From the NCBI GenBank assembly GCA_016789225.1, contig JAEURI010000168.1, forward strand, positions 1 through 39,309: a stretch of DNA of 39,309 nucleotides, read 5' to 3'. A program made the position numbers and the translations under genes. Source of the DNA: Anaerolineales bacterium (GTDB lineage Bacteria; Chloroflexota; Anaerolineae; Anaerolineales; Villigracilaceae). The notes under the pieces were generated by a model that was not told the DNA's origin, searched no databases, and saw only the letters and a list, made by a program, of their open reading frames with translations. This document shows, in pieces, positions 31,036-38,479 of the stretch. The number at the start of each line of letters is the position of its first letter. The first letter of the stretch is position 1.

Positions 31036-31563
31036 ATGTCCACCCATACAATGAAACTATTGAAATGTCCTTCCTGCGGAGGTCCGATCGACCCGCCAGC
31101 AGACGCAAGCTCGACAAAATGCCCCTATTGCGGAAGTGCCATCGTCATCCCTGAAAGCCTGCGCAAGACAGATACCAACCAGCAAAGCAGCACTCCGGGA
31201 AATCTCTTCAGCGGCATGGACATGGTTTCCATGCTCGGTTATGGCGCGCAATGGTCACAGGTGGTGCAGCTTGCCCAGCAGGGAAAGAAGGAGGAAGCGG
31301 TTCAGAAATATATGAGCTTCTCCAGCATCAGCGAATCGGATGCGCGGCGCACTGTCGAAGGGCTGGCGAATACACAGGTATATGATATTAGTTCAGCCTA
31401 TAATGCCTCGTATATCGCGCCGGTCATGTCAACCTATGCCGACACGGCCAAGACGGTTACCAAGTGGTCGCTGTGGATGAGTTGCGGTATCACGGCCTTT
31501 GTGATGTTGACGATCTTGCTGGTTACGGGAGTGATCCTGTTTGCAGTATTTCAGGCATTTTGA
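31036..31563 (+). CDS. Zinc-ribbon protein with C-terminal TM segment
   Basis: A 175-residue protein with an N-terminal zinc ribbon (CPSC and CPYC, about residues 10-35), a polar middle with a segment of charged helices (VQLAQQGKKEEAVQKY), and one hydrophobic segment near the C-terminus (AFVMLTILLVTGVILFAVF). TTGGAGG sits 7 nt before ATG 31036. The function is unknown. Together with the gene at 31728 it makes a tandem of similar layout; the zinc-ribbon and post-ribbon residues (CPYCGSAIVIPESLR against CTYCGAHLTIPDEMR) are clearly related, so one probably arose by duplication. Confidence 0.7.
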   Translation: MSTHTMKLLKCPSCGGPIDPPADASSTKCPYCGSAIVIPESLRKTDTNQQSSTPGNLFSGMDMVSMLGYGAQWSQVVQLAQQGKKEEAVQKYMSFSSISESDARRTVEGLANTQVYDISSAYNASYIAPVMSTYADTAKTVTKWSLWMSCGITAFVMLTILLVTGVILFAVFQAF

Positions 31564-31571
31564 GAGATCGC

Positions 31572-31615
31572 ATAAAAGCAAACACGGACTGGATATTGTC
31601 CGCGTTTGCTTTTAT
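31572..31615 (+). terminator. Intrinsic terminator after the zinc-ribbon gene
   Basis: An 18-bp stem with one mismatch (ATAAAAGCAAACACGGAC with GTCCGCGTTTGCTTTTAT, 8-nt loop), ending in a T-run. Confidence 0.8.
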
Positions 31616-31641
31616 GTTAGGACTTTCACTTGTTCTTCTTG

Positions 31642-31687
31642 CTTTCGCTTGCCATCCTTCGCTACCGCTCAGGGTGACAAGCGAAAG
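31642..31687. repeat. Repeat element with 10-bp inverted ends
   Basis: CTTTCGCTTG (31642-31651) and CAAGCGAAAG (31678-31687) flank a segment that contains GCTCAGGGTGACA (31667-31679), the same end as in the element at 3191-3288. It lies between the two zinc-ribbon genes, just before a TATAAT at 31695. Confidence 0.6.
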
Positions 31688-31727
31688 TCTTATGTATAAT
31701 CAGCATACTGGAGACTCAACACAAACC

Positions 31728-32087
31728 ATGGATCAAACCTTTCCCTGCAGCGCCTGCGGCGCACCCAACGAACCAGAAACAGGTCAAACCCGCATGGCCT
31801 GTACCTATTGCGGCGCGCACCTGACCATTCCTGATGAAATGCGCACCCAGGCCAAGCCCAGGGTGGAGAAAATTTCCCCGAAGCCAAGACCAACTCCCAG
31901 TTTGGAGACAGAAGCGCCCGATCTTCTTCGTCAAGCTCAACCCATTGCGGTCAAAGCCTGGAACGCCTATGCCTATTGGACATGGCTACGTTGGCTGCTG
32001 CCCGCTTGTTTTACCATCCTGATCGTCGGGGTTATCCTTTGCGCAGTACTGGGAATGCTGCCATTCCTGATCAGCTCATTTCGATAA
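31728..32087 (+). CDS. Zinc-ribbon protein with C-terminal TM segment (paralogue)
   Basis: A 119-residue protein with a zinc ribbon (CSAC and CTYC, about residues 7-30), a Pro/Lys-rich linker and one hydrophobic segment (LLPACFTILIVGVILCAVLG). It is a short paralogue of the gene at 31036. I chose ATG 31728, since the longer frame from 31464 would overlap the previous gene's end and the terminator. A TATAAT at 31695-31700 may be its -10 box. Its last 12 bases overlap the last 12 of the convergent minus-strand gene. Confidence 0.65.
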   Translation: MDQTFPCSACGAPNEPETGQTRMACTYCGAHLTIPDEMRTQAKPRVEKISPKPRPTPSLETEAPDLLRQAQPIAVKAWNAYAYWTWLRWLLPACFTILIVGVILCAVLGMLPFLISSFR

Positions 32088-32498
32088 GTTAATACGAACA
32101 AACAGCCGATCTTTGGCAGCGCGTGCAAGGTCTTCGGCATTGGGAATTTTGTTTTCCATGCGGATGCCCATGGGTTTGGCGGCCATCGGTGCATGACGCA
32201 GATACGAAGCCAGTTGCAGGGAGACAATTTTTTCATCCATCTCGGCTTCGGCAAATCCTTGAACAGATTTCCGCTTCAACACCAACCCGACATCTGCTCC
32301 ACCCTTCAGATTTTTCCACCATGTTCGATTGCGACTCGAAACGACCCAGAGATATCCGTTCTCTTCATAATACTCCACAGGGGTGGTATAGGTCTTTCCC
32401 GTTTTACGTCCCGTAACGGTGATGAGCATCATGCCATTGCTCAACATGCCATGAAATGGCGAACGTAGAACCCAGCTCATAAAATCGTTTCCGTTCAT
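32076..32498 (-). CDS. Deazaflavin/F420-type nitroreductase-family oxidoreductase
   Basis: A 140-residue split-barrel protein of the Ddn/FDOR-like family. The pattern MLITVTGRKTGKTYTTPVEY, then WWKNLKGGADVGLVL, is typical of the group that uses coenzyme F420 (or flavin) to reduce substrates. AGGAG is 6 nt before ATG 32498; the longer frame from 32534 is not favoured. F420 use is plausible for Chloroflexota but cannot be proven from this gene alone. The gene stands alone on the minus strand. Confidence 0.75.
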   Translation of the reverse strand: MNGNDFMSWVLRSPFHGMLSNGMMLITVTGRKTGKTYTTPVEYYEENGYLWVVSSRNRTWWKNLKGGADVGLVLKRKSVQGFAEAEMDEKIVSLQLASYLRHAPMAAKPMGIRMENKIPNAEDLARAAKDRLFVRINLSK

Positions 32499-32519
32499 GT
32501 TAACTCCTAATGTTACGTG

Positions 32520-32616
32520 GTAGGGGCGACCCAACCATATTTTATGAATCGTTTCGCAAAGGGCGACCCTTTCTTATCGATGGACATAAGGATAAGCCCT
32601 GACGGGTCGCCCCTAC
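32520..32616. repeat. Intergenic repeat with 13-bp perfect inverted ends
   Basis: GTAGGGGCGACCC (32520-32532) and GGGTCGCCCCTAC (32604-32616) are exact inverted copies. The inside has a further AAAGGGCGACCCTTT stem. It carries no reading frame and lies between the reductase start and upp. Confidence 0.7.
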
Positions 32617-32682
32617 GACGAAATCGCGTATGGTGAATTAACTCCTTGAGGTGAGTGTAGTGGAAATCATGCCCAATGTCAT

Positions 32683-32711
32683 GGGACAAACATCACCTTC
32701 ACGGCTATAAT
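32683..32711 (+). promoter_or_regulatory. Promoter of upp
   Basis: GGGACA (-35, 32683-32688), a 17-bp spacer and TATAAT (-10, 32706-32711), 25 bases before ATG 32737. Confidence 0.5.
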
Positions 32712-32736
32712 TAATCAAATTCTTCAGGAGATGCCC

Positions 32737-33363
32737 ATGTCCAACGTACACGAATCCAAGCACCCACTGATCGCCCATAAACTTTCCCGCTTAAGAGACA
32801 AAAATACAGAGCCCAAGAAATTCCGTGAGCTCGTGCGTGAGATCGCCGGTCTGCTGGCCTACGAAGCCACAGCAGACCTTGCCACCTCTCCGGTGGAGAT
32901 CGAAACGCCGCTGGAAAAAATGACCGCCCAACAGTTGCAGGAAAAGATCGGCCTGGTGCCCATCCTGCGCGCAGGGCTGGGCATGGTGGAAGGCATTTGG
33001 GAATTGATGCCCTCTGCCGAAGTCTGGCACATTGGTCTGTATCGTGATGAGAAGACCCTCAAACCCGTGCAATATTACAACAAGCTTCCCATTCAGCCGC
33101 GCGTGGCGGTATGCCTCATCCTTGACCCGATGCTGGCAACTGGCGGCTCAGCCACAGCCACCGCAGAAGTGCTCAAACGCTGGGGCGTGACGAAGATCAA
33201 ATACGTCGGCCTCATCGCTGCGCCGGAAGGCATCAAAGCAATGCAGACGGCTCATCCCGACATTGATATTTATGTGGCAGCCATCGACGATCATCTCAAT
33301 GAACGCGCTTATATCGTGCCAGGGTTGGGCGATGCGGGTGATCGGCAGTTCGGGACGGGGTGA
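32737..33363 (+). CDS. upp: Uracil phosphoribosyltransferase
   Basis: A 208-residue UPRT, which makes UMP from uracil and PRPP in pyrimidine salvage. The PRPP loop is [13 protein letters not shown] (127-139), [13 protein letters not shown] (74-86) precedes it, and the end [12 protein letters not shown] holds the uracil-binding loop. Length is normal for the family. CAGGAG abuts an ATG at 32731, so ATG 32737 at 6-nt spacing is the better start. Confidence 0.96.
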   Translation: MSNVHESKHPLIAHKLSRLRDKNTEPKKFRELVREIAGLLAYEATADLATSPVEIETPLEKMTAQQLQEKIGLVPILRAGLGMVEGIWELMPSAEVWHIGLYRDEKTLKPVQYYNKLPIQPRVAVCLILDPMLATGGSATATAEVLKRWGVTKIKYVGLIAAPEGIKAMQTAHPDIDIYVAAIDDHLNERAYIVPGLGDAGDRQFGTG

Positions 33364-33383
33364 TTGGTGAGTGGTGAGACGGT

Positions 33384-33452
33384 ATGGCTTATGATGTGAA
33401 ATTGGCAGAACGGATCCGCGCAGAATTTACTTTGCCCCTGCTGCCGAAATGA
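33384..33452 (+). pseudogene. Remnant of a TfoX-like gene (N-terminal 15 codons)
   Basis: A 22-codon frame that begins MAYDVKLAERIRAEF, the usual start of stand-alone TfoX N-terminal-domain proteins (MAYDxxLAxRIR), and then runs into unrelated sequence. Its TGA overlaps the ATG of the next gene (ATGA). The rest of the TfoX domain is missing, so I read it as a deletion remnant. It could still act as a short translated leader that couples to the dehydrogenase. It is too small to recognise by similarity with certainty. Confidence 0.5.
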
Positions 33453-34495
33453 AAGCGATGTTGCTCGAATCGCTTGGAGAAATGATTCCGCCTCACCCTC
33501 CTTTGAGGCCGGCTCAACATCCCGAGCCGATTCTCGCTCCGGGCGACGTGCTGATCAAAGTCACCCGCTGCGGAGTCTGTCACACCGAATTGGACGAGAT
33601 CGAAGGGCGGACTCCGCCGCCAAAGCTGCCGGTGATTTTGGGACATCAGGTGGTAGGCACTGTGGAGTCCAGCGACAAGCCACTGGAAAGCCGACAGCAA
33701 GCTATCGGCCTCCATACAGGTCAACGCGTGGGGGTGGCGTGGATCGCATCCGCATGTGGGGAGTGTGATTTTTGCAAAAGCGGTCGGGAAAATCTCTGCG
33801 CTGAATTCAAAGCCACAGGCAGGGACATCGACGGCGGCTATGCGGAGTACATGAAAGCCCGCTCAGATTTTGTTCATCCAATTCCTGATTCTCTTTCAGA
33901 TTCGGAGGCGGCTCCGTTGCTGTGCGCGGGTGCGATTGGCTACCGTTCTTTACGATTGAGCAATCTTCAAGATGGACAGTCGCTTGGGCTGATGGGCTTT
34001 GGCGGGTCAAATCATTTGGTATTGAAACTGGCAAGGTATAAATTTCCCAATTCTCGAATCTTCGTCTTTAGCAGAAATCCAGCCGAACGTGAATTCGCTC
34101 TTTCGTTGGGAGCGGCCTGGGCAGGGGAAATTAATCAGAGTCCGCCTGAGGCGTCGGATACGGTCATAGACACCACACCAGTTTGGGGTCCAGACCTGGA
34201 GGCGTTGAAATGTCTGAGAGCAGGTGGACGATTGGTGGTCAACGCGATCCGTAAAGAGGAAAAGGATAAGGATGTCCTTCTTCAATTAAATTATCCTAAA
34301 CATCTCTGGATGGAAAAGGAGATCAAAAGTGTGGCAAATGTGACCCGCATAGATGTGCGTGAATTTTTGCAGATTGCCGCAGAGGCGGGCATCAAGCCTG
34401 AGTTTCAGGAATATACGTTGGAAGATGCCAACCAAGCTTTGATCGAAATGAAGCAGGGAAAAATTCGCGGCGCGAAAGTATTACGTATTTCTTAA
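33449..34495 (+). CDS. Zinc-dependent alcohol dehydrogenase (medium-chain)
   Basis: A 348-residue MDR-family dehydrogenase that oxidises alcohols or reduces aldehydes with NAD(P). The catalytic-zinc Cys is Cys44 in CGVCHTELD, His66 lies in GHQVVG, and the structural-zinc cysteines are in CGECDFCKSGRENLC (103-117). CAGAIGYRSL supplies the third catalytic-zinc Cys. GHQ replaces the more usual GHE. The coenzyme loop is LMGFGGSNH in place of a typical GxGGxG. It is close to AdhP/zinc-binding alcohol dehydrogenase-like proteins. The ATG at 33449 overlaps the TGA of the TfoX remnant, and no good ribosome binding site lies in front of it, so translation may depend on coupling. Confidence 0.85.
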   Translation: MKAMLLESLGEMIPPHPPLRPAQHPEPILAPGDVLIKVTRCGVCHTELDEIEGRTPPPKLPVILGHQVVGTVESSDKPLESRQQAIGLHTGQRVGVAWIASACGECDFCKSGRENLCAEFKATGRDIDGGYAEYMKARSDFVHPIPDSLSDSEAAPLLCAGAIGYRSLRLSNLQDGQSLGLMGFGGSNHLVLKLARYKFPNSRIFVFSRNPAEREFALSLGAAWAGEINQSPPEASDTVIDTTPVWGPDLEALKCLRAGGRLVVNAIRKEEKDKDVLLQLNYPKHLWMEKEIKSVANVTRIDVREFLQIAAEAGIKPEFQEYTLEDANQALIEMKQGKIRGAKVLRIS

Positions 34496-34559
34496 CGCGG
34501 GTAATGAATCCGATGATGATGGCGACTGAGCATTGACCAAATTTTTATCGGAGGATGCG

Positions 34560-35792
34560 ATGACTGAATCGAATATTACCGTATACGGCGCGTATTGGTG
34601 CCCGGACTGCCGACGAGCAAAGAAATTTTTAGGCGAGCAATTTATTCCCTTTAAATGGGTGGACATTGAGCAGGATAAAGCGGCGGAGGAATTCGTCCTG
34701 CAAAAGAACAGCGGCAAGCGCATCATCCCCACCATCGTTTTCGAAGACGGCTCGTTTCTGGTCGAACCGTCGAATGCCGAACTGGCAAAGAAGCTGGGAC
34801 TCAAGACCGAGGCCAAGAAAACCTTTTACGACCTCATCATCATTGGCGGCGGCCCGGCCGGGTTGACCTCGGCCATTTACGCCGCACGTGAAGGCGCAGA
34901 TGTTTTGTTGATCGAACGCTCGGGGCTGGGTGGACAGGCAGGCATCACGGTCGGGTTGGATAACTTCCCCGGCTTCCCGGAGGGAATCAGCGGGCAGGAA
35001 TTCTCAGAGCGAATCGCTCAACAGGCGCGGCGCTTTGGCGTGGAAGTTTTACAGGCTGTGGACGTTGAACGGCTGGAAGAGGAGGAAGGCTATCACGAAG
35101 TTTATACCTCGGACGGAAAACATTATCACTCACGGGTTGTATTGCTCGCGACGGGCGCTTCGTATCGCCGTTTGGAAGTTCCCGGCGAGGACGATTATAT
35201 TGGTGCGGGAATCCATTTCTGTGCCACGTGTGACGGCCCATTCTATAAAGGCGCGAAGGAGATCGTGGTGATTGGCGGCGGGAACTCGGCAGTGGAGGAA
35301 GGTTTGCATTTGACGACTTTCGCCGAGAAGGTGACCCTGCTGGTGCGCGGCGATAAGCTCACCGCCAGCCAGATCGCCATCGATAAAGTGAACGAACCCA
35401 GCTCGAAGATCGTTGTGAGATACAACACGGTTGTCGATGCGTTCGAAGGACAGGATTCAAAACTGAAATCCATCAAGATGCATGACCAGGTGACGGGCGA
35501 AGCAAGCGAAATTCATCCCGCCGCGGCCTTCGTCTTCATTGGGCAAACACCCAATACAGATTTTGTAAAAGAGTATGTGCAAATGGATCAGTACGGTTTC
35601 ATCCTTACCGGTCACGACCTCGTGCATAAAGGCGATGCGATGGAAAAACAGCCGCTACCCTTCGAGACCAATATTCCAGGAATCTTCGCCGCAGGCGATG
35701 CGCGGCATGGAAGTGTGAAGCAGGTGGCCTCCGCCGTGGGAGAGGGCGCGGCAGCCGCGATCTCGATTCGCGAGTTGTTGAAGAGGAGTTAG
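34560..35792 (+). CDS. Glutaredoxin-thioredoxin reductase fusion
   Basis: A 410-residue fusion. Residues 1 to about 82 are a glutaredoxin-like domain with active site CPDC (14-17). Residues 88-410 are a thioredoxin reductase with FAD site GGGPAG (96-101), redox site CATC (221-224), NADPH site VVIGGGNSAVEEG and the late IFAAGDAR FAD motif. NADPH would reduce FAD, then CATC, then probably the fused CPDC. CGGAGGA stands 6 nt before ATG 34560, which rules out the frame from 34533. The fused domain has a close relative as a free protein at 36481. Fusion in the same order is known in some Mycobacteria for thioredoxin at the C-terminus; here the fused domain is N-terminal and glutaredoxin-like. Confidence 0.9.
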   Translation: MTESNITVYGAYWCPDCRRAKKFLGEQFIPFKWVDIEQDKAAEEFVLQKNSGKRIIPTIVFEDGSFLVEPSNAELAKKLGLKTEAKKTFYDLIIIGGGPAGLTSAIYAAREGADVLLIERSGLGGQAGITVGLDNFPGFPEGISGQEFSERIAQQARRFGVEVLQAVDVERLEEEEGYHEVYTSDGKHYHSRVVLLATGASYRRLEVPGEDDYIGAGIHFCATCDGPFYKGAKEIVVIGGGNSAVEEGLHLTTFAEKVTLLVRGDKLTASQIAIDKVNEPSSKIVVRYNTVVDAFEGQDSKLKSIKMHDQVTGEASEIHPAAAFVFIGQTPNTDFVKEYVQMDQYGFILTGHDLVHKGDAMEKQPLPFETNIPGIFAAGDARHGSVKQVASAVGEGAAAAISIRELLKRS

Positions 35793-35818
35793 GTGAATTA
35801 AGAGGAGGTAAAGTTTCA

Positions 35819-36175
35819 ATGGTCTATTTTCTCAATAAACGTTGGAAATTTCTCACTGTAGGACTGGGTGTCATTGCCTGCCTCATCGGTTTGGTAATAC
35901 TTCTGTCCATGTTGATATTTGGAGAAATCGCTCAAAATATTGTTCCATTATTGTCGTTCGAATTCTTGTTTGGTTTTCTAGGGATAGAGTTGATTTATGA
36001 AGGGCTAAAAACCAAGATCGAGGTGTTTGACGACAGAATAAATTATTATCAATCTAGGTATGCTTTTTCGGCGCAATGGAGTGACCTTAATCAAATAGTT
36101 CCTTCACCAGGTTTCTTAACGCTAGGCTTTTCAAAAACCACAAAAATTAGCGGAGGAGCAATTTATATTATATAA
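35819..36175 (+). CDS. Membrane protein, N-terminal part of a frameshifted gene
   Basis: A 118-residue product of unknown function with two hydrophobic spans (about residues 11-34 and 39-58) and then a PH-like beta-rich part (TKIEVFDDRINYYQSRYAFS). The frame ends in GGAIYII. GAGGAGG precedes ATG 35819. The sequence that follows in another frame looks like the missing C-terminus, so the gene is probably broken (see 36151-36315). The region is more AT-rich than its neighbours. Confidence 0.55.
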   Translation: MVYFLNKRWKFLTVGLGVIACLIGLVILLSMLIFGEIAQNIVPLLSFEFLFGFLGIELIYEGLKTKIEVFDDRINYYQSRYAFSAQWSDLNQIVPSPGFLTLGFSKTTKISGGAIYII

Positions 36176-36315
36176 AAGCGATGAATATGCACTCCAGCCT
36201 TGCCATCAACATGTATCTAACTGATGAAAACCGAGTTTCGCTTCGTGAAAAAATAGCAACTGGCTTTAAGGCTAAAGGCGAGAACGAATTGCAATGGCTG
36301 AGCAATGTGATCTAA
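36151..36315 (+). pseudogene. Displaced C-terminal fragment of the membrane protein
   Basis: A frame offset from the previous gene, open from 36151 to TAA 36313-36315. From the ATG at 36181 it reads 44 residues with a helix SLAINMYLTDENRVSLREKI, which fits the end of a PH-like protein. A frameshift in the A/T run at about 36163-36177 would join the parts. No ribosome binding site precedes the ATG, so it is unlikely to be an independent gene. The remaining 36316-36480 shows nothing except the ribosome binding site of the next gene. Confidence 0.45.
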
Positions 36316-36480
36316 AAGGGAATTCACCTTGGGTTGCCCTCACAATCAGAGTCATTCAAGTTTCATGACATATAACAGGCGAGTTTCATGCACTGTGTCA
36401 CTCGGAAGGGCGGCGGGTTTGCGGTGTAATTGATCCAACAAACGATATGAGCACAACATCATGAACCTTTGGAGGATTCA

Positions 36481-36738
36481 ATGCCCACCCCAATCATCAC
36501 TGTGTATGGCGCAGACTGGTGCCCGGATTGCAGGCGTTCCAAGCACTTTTTGGATGAAAACTCCATCCCATATCAATGGGTCGATACGGATGCAGATAAG
36601 GGCGCCGAAAACCTTGTGAGACAAATGAACCATGGAAAGCGCGTAATTCCCACCATCGTATTCGAAGACGGTTCCTTCCTTTCCGAGCCATCGGATGCCG
36701 AACTCGCCGGGAAGATCGGAATGGCCCTCCAGTCCTAA
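36481..36738 (+). CDS. Glutaredoxin-like protein, CPDC active site
   Basis: An 85-residue glutaredoxin-like thiol oxidoreductase with CPDC at 14-17 and the cis-Pro segment VIPTIVFEDGSFLSEPS. It is very similar to residues 1-82 of the fusion at 34560 (both read YGAxWCPDCRR, and both have the IPTIVFEDGSFL segment). TTTGGAGGA lies 6 nt before ATG 36481. It would accept electrons from the reductase next to it or reduce other partners. The CPDC site differs from the CPYC of classic glutaredoxin and resembles mycoredoxin/NrdH-like proteins. Confidence 0.85.
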   Translation: MPTPIITVYGADWCPDCRRSKHFLDENSIPYQWVDTDADKGAENLVRQMNHGKRVIPTIVFEDGSFLSEPSDAELAGKIGMALQS

Positions 36739-36757
36739 GCACATCCCCTTTGATACG

Positions 36758-36793
36758 AAAACACCCGCTAAATCGCTCGGCGGGTGTTTTTAT
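36758..36793 (+). terminator. Intrinsic terminator after the glutaredoxin gene
   Basis: AAAACACCCGC/GCGGGTGTTTT with an 11-nt loop, then TTTAT, 19 bases after the stop. Confidence 0.85.
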
Positions 36794-36877
36794 CTGTAAG
36801 GTTTTCCATACCTAGTGGGGTGAAGCAGGGTAAAATTTGCCGGGCAGGTGAACATCATTCTTTGAGGAGGAGCTTGC

Positions 36878-38458
36878 ATGGCTTCAGACAAATATATTCT
36901 TGCCATTGACCTGGGAACATCAGGGCCAAAGGTGGCTTTGTTTTCATTAAGTGGAGAATTGATAGGGAGTGAATTTCAGGCAAATCGTGTGATGCTCCTG
37001 CCCGACGGCGGCGCGGAGCAATCTCCTGCGGAATGGTGGGATACGATCGACATGGCGGTAAAACGACTGTTGGATAGGAATCTGGTCGCAAGAGGTGACA
37101 TCGTTGCGATCGGGACGACGGGACAGTGGTCCGGCACGGTGCCAGTTGGTGCCAACGGGAAGGCGGTCTCGAACGCGGTCATCTGGATGGACGCACGCGG
37201 CGCACCATATGTGAATGAGATCGCAGGCGGTTTGATCAACATCGAGGGATATGCCCCTGGCAAGCTCTTGAAATGGATCACGCGCACAGGCGGCATCCCC
37301 GGCAAGGCAGGCAAGGACCCCATCGCCCATATTTTATATCTCAAGAATAAATTGCCGGATGTATATAAAAACACCCATAAATTTCTCGAACCCATTGACT
37401 ATATCGGATTGCTGCTGACCGGGAAGTTCGCCGCCTCGGTCAACTCGATTGTCCTGCATTGGGTGACGGATAACCGGAACATCTCGAAGATCGAATACGA
37501 TCCTGACCTGCTGCGCATCGCAGGGATCGAGCGCGAGAAACTACCCGACCTGAAACCCGCCAACGCGATATTGGGCAATCTATTACCAGACATTGCCAAA
37601 GATTGGGGGTTGCGCGAAGATGTACAGGTCGTCATGGGTTCGCCGGATGTCCATTCGGCGGCGGTCGGTTCGGGGGCGGTGAACGATTTTGAGACCCACC
37701 TTTATATCGGAACCTCCGGTTGGATGACCTGTCATGTGCCGTTCAAGAAGACGGATGTGTTCCACAACCTGGCTGCGCTTCCCTCCGCAATCCCGGGCCG
37801 GTACCTGCTCACAAACGAACAGGACTGTGCAGGTGTGAACCTCCAATACCTGCGCGACAATCTGTTCTTTCACCAGGATGAACTCACCCCAACCAAACCG
37901 GACAATGTCTATAAGATATTCGACCAGATTGCCGAACGCGCACCCGCCGGAAGCCACAAATTGCTCTTCACCCCATGGCTGTACGGCGAGCGGACTCCCA
38001 TCGAGGACCCGCATGTGCGCGGAGGATTCTTTAACCTGTCACTGAACACCAATCGCGAGCACATGGTTCGGGCGGTCTTTGAAGGCGTGGCCTATAACGC
38101 GCGCTGGTTGTTGAAATACATCGAACAGTTCAACGGGCGACGGGTCGAAGCGATCAATATGGTGGGCGGCGGCGCAAAGTCGGATGTGTGGTGTCAGATC
38201 CATGCCGATGTGTTGGACCGTCCCATCCGCCAAATGAAGGACCCCATCGAGGTCAATGTGCGCGGGGCATCGATGCTGGCTGCGGCGGCCCTGGGACTTT
38301 TCCGCTATGAAGATATTGCCAAACATGTGCCTGTGGCAAAGACCTACATGCCAAACCCGGACCATCGCAAGGTCTATGACGAATTGTTCAGCGAGTTCCT
38401 GGCGATCTACGAGAACAACAAGAAGATGTTTGCGCGGTTGAATCGGGTCGCTGCCTAG
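36878..38458 (+). CDS. FGGY-family carbohydrate kinase (xylulokinase-like)
   Basis: A 526-residue sugar kinase of the FGGY family, which phosphorylates pentoses, glycerol or related polyols with ATP. The phosphate-1 loop is AIDLGTSGPKVALF at the N-terminus, GTTGQWSGTVPV follows, and the adenosine site is MVGGGAKSDVWCQIHADVLD, followed by the family RPI. The overall pattern is closest to xylulokinase-like proteins, but substrate-determining residues cannot be read. GAGGAGG lies 9 nt before ATG 36878. A PLP lyase gene follows at 21 bases, which suggests a shared transcript. Confidence 0.85.
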   Translation: MASDKYILAIDLGTSGPKVALFSLSGELIGSEFQANRVMLLPDGGAEQSPAEWWDTIDMAVKRLLDRNLVARGDIVAIGTTGQWSGTVPVGANGKAVSNAVIWMDARGAPYVNEIAGGLINIEGYAPGKLLKWITRTGGIPGKAGKDPIAHILYLKNKLPDVYKNTHKFLEPIDYIGLLLTGKFAASVNSIVLHWVTDNRNISKIEYDPDLLRIAGIEREKLPDLKPANAILGNLLPDIAKDWGLREDVQVVMGSPDVHSAAVGSGAVNDFETHLYIGTSGWMTCHVPFKKTDVFHNLAALPSAIPGRYLLTNEQDCAGVNLQYLRDNLFFHQDELTPTKPDNVYKIFDQIAERAPAGSHKLLFTPWLYGERTPIEDPHVRGGFFNLSLNTNREHMVRAVFEGVAYNARWLLKYIEQFNGRRVEAINMVGGGAKSDVWCQIHADVLDRPIRQMKDPIEVNVRGASMLAAAALGLFRYEDIAKHVPVAKTYMPNPDHRKVYDELFSEFLAIYENNKKMFARLNRVAA

Positions 38459-38479
38459 CCGCATGCTCGAAGGATAAAA

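Noticed and set aside
30852..31043. N-terminal extension of the acyl-CoA synthetase to 715 residues
   Set aside because: The added part does not resemble the family, overlaps the divergent gene's start and promoter, and AGAGGAG lies directly before the ATGs at 30857/30851.
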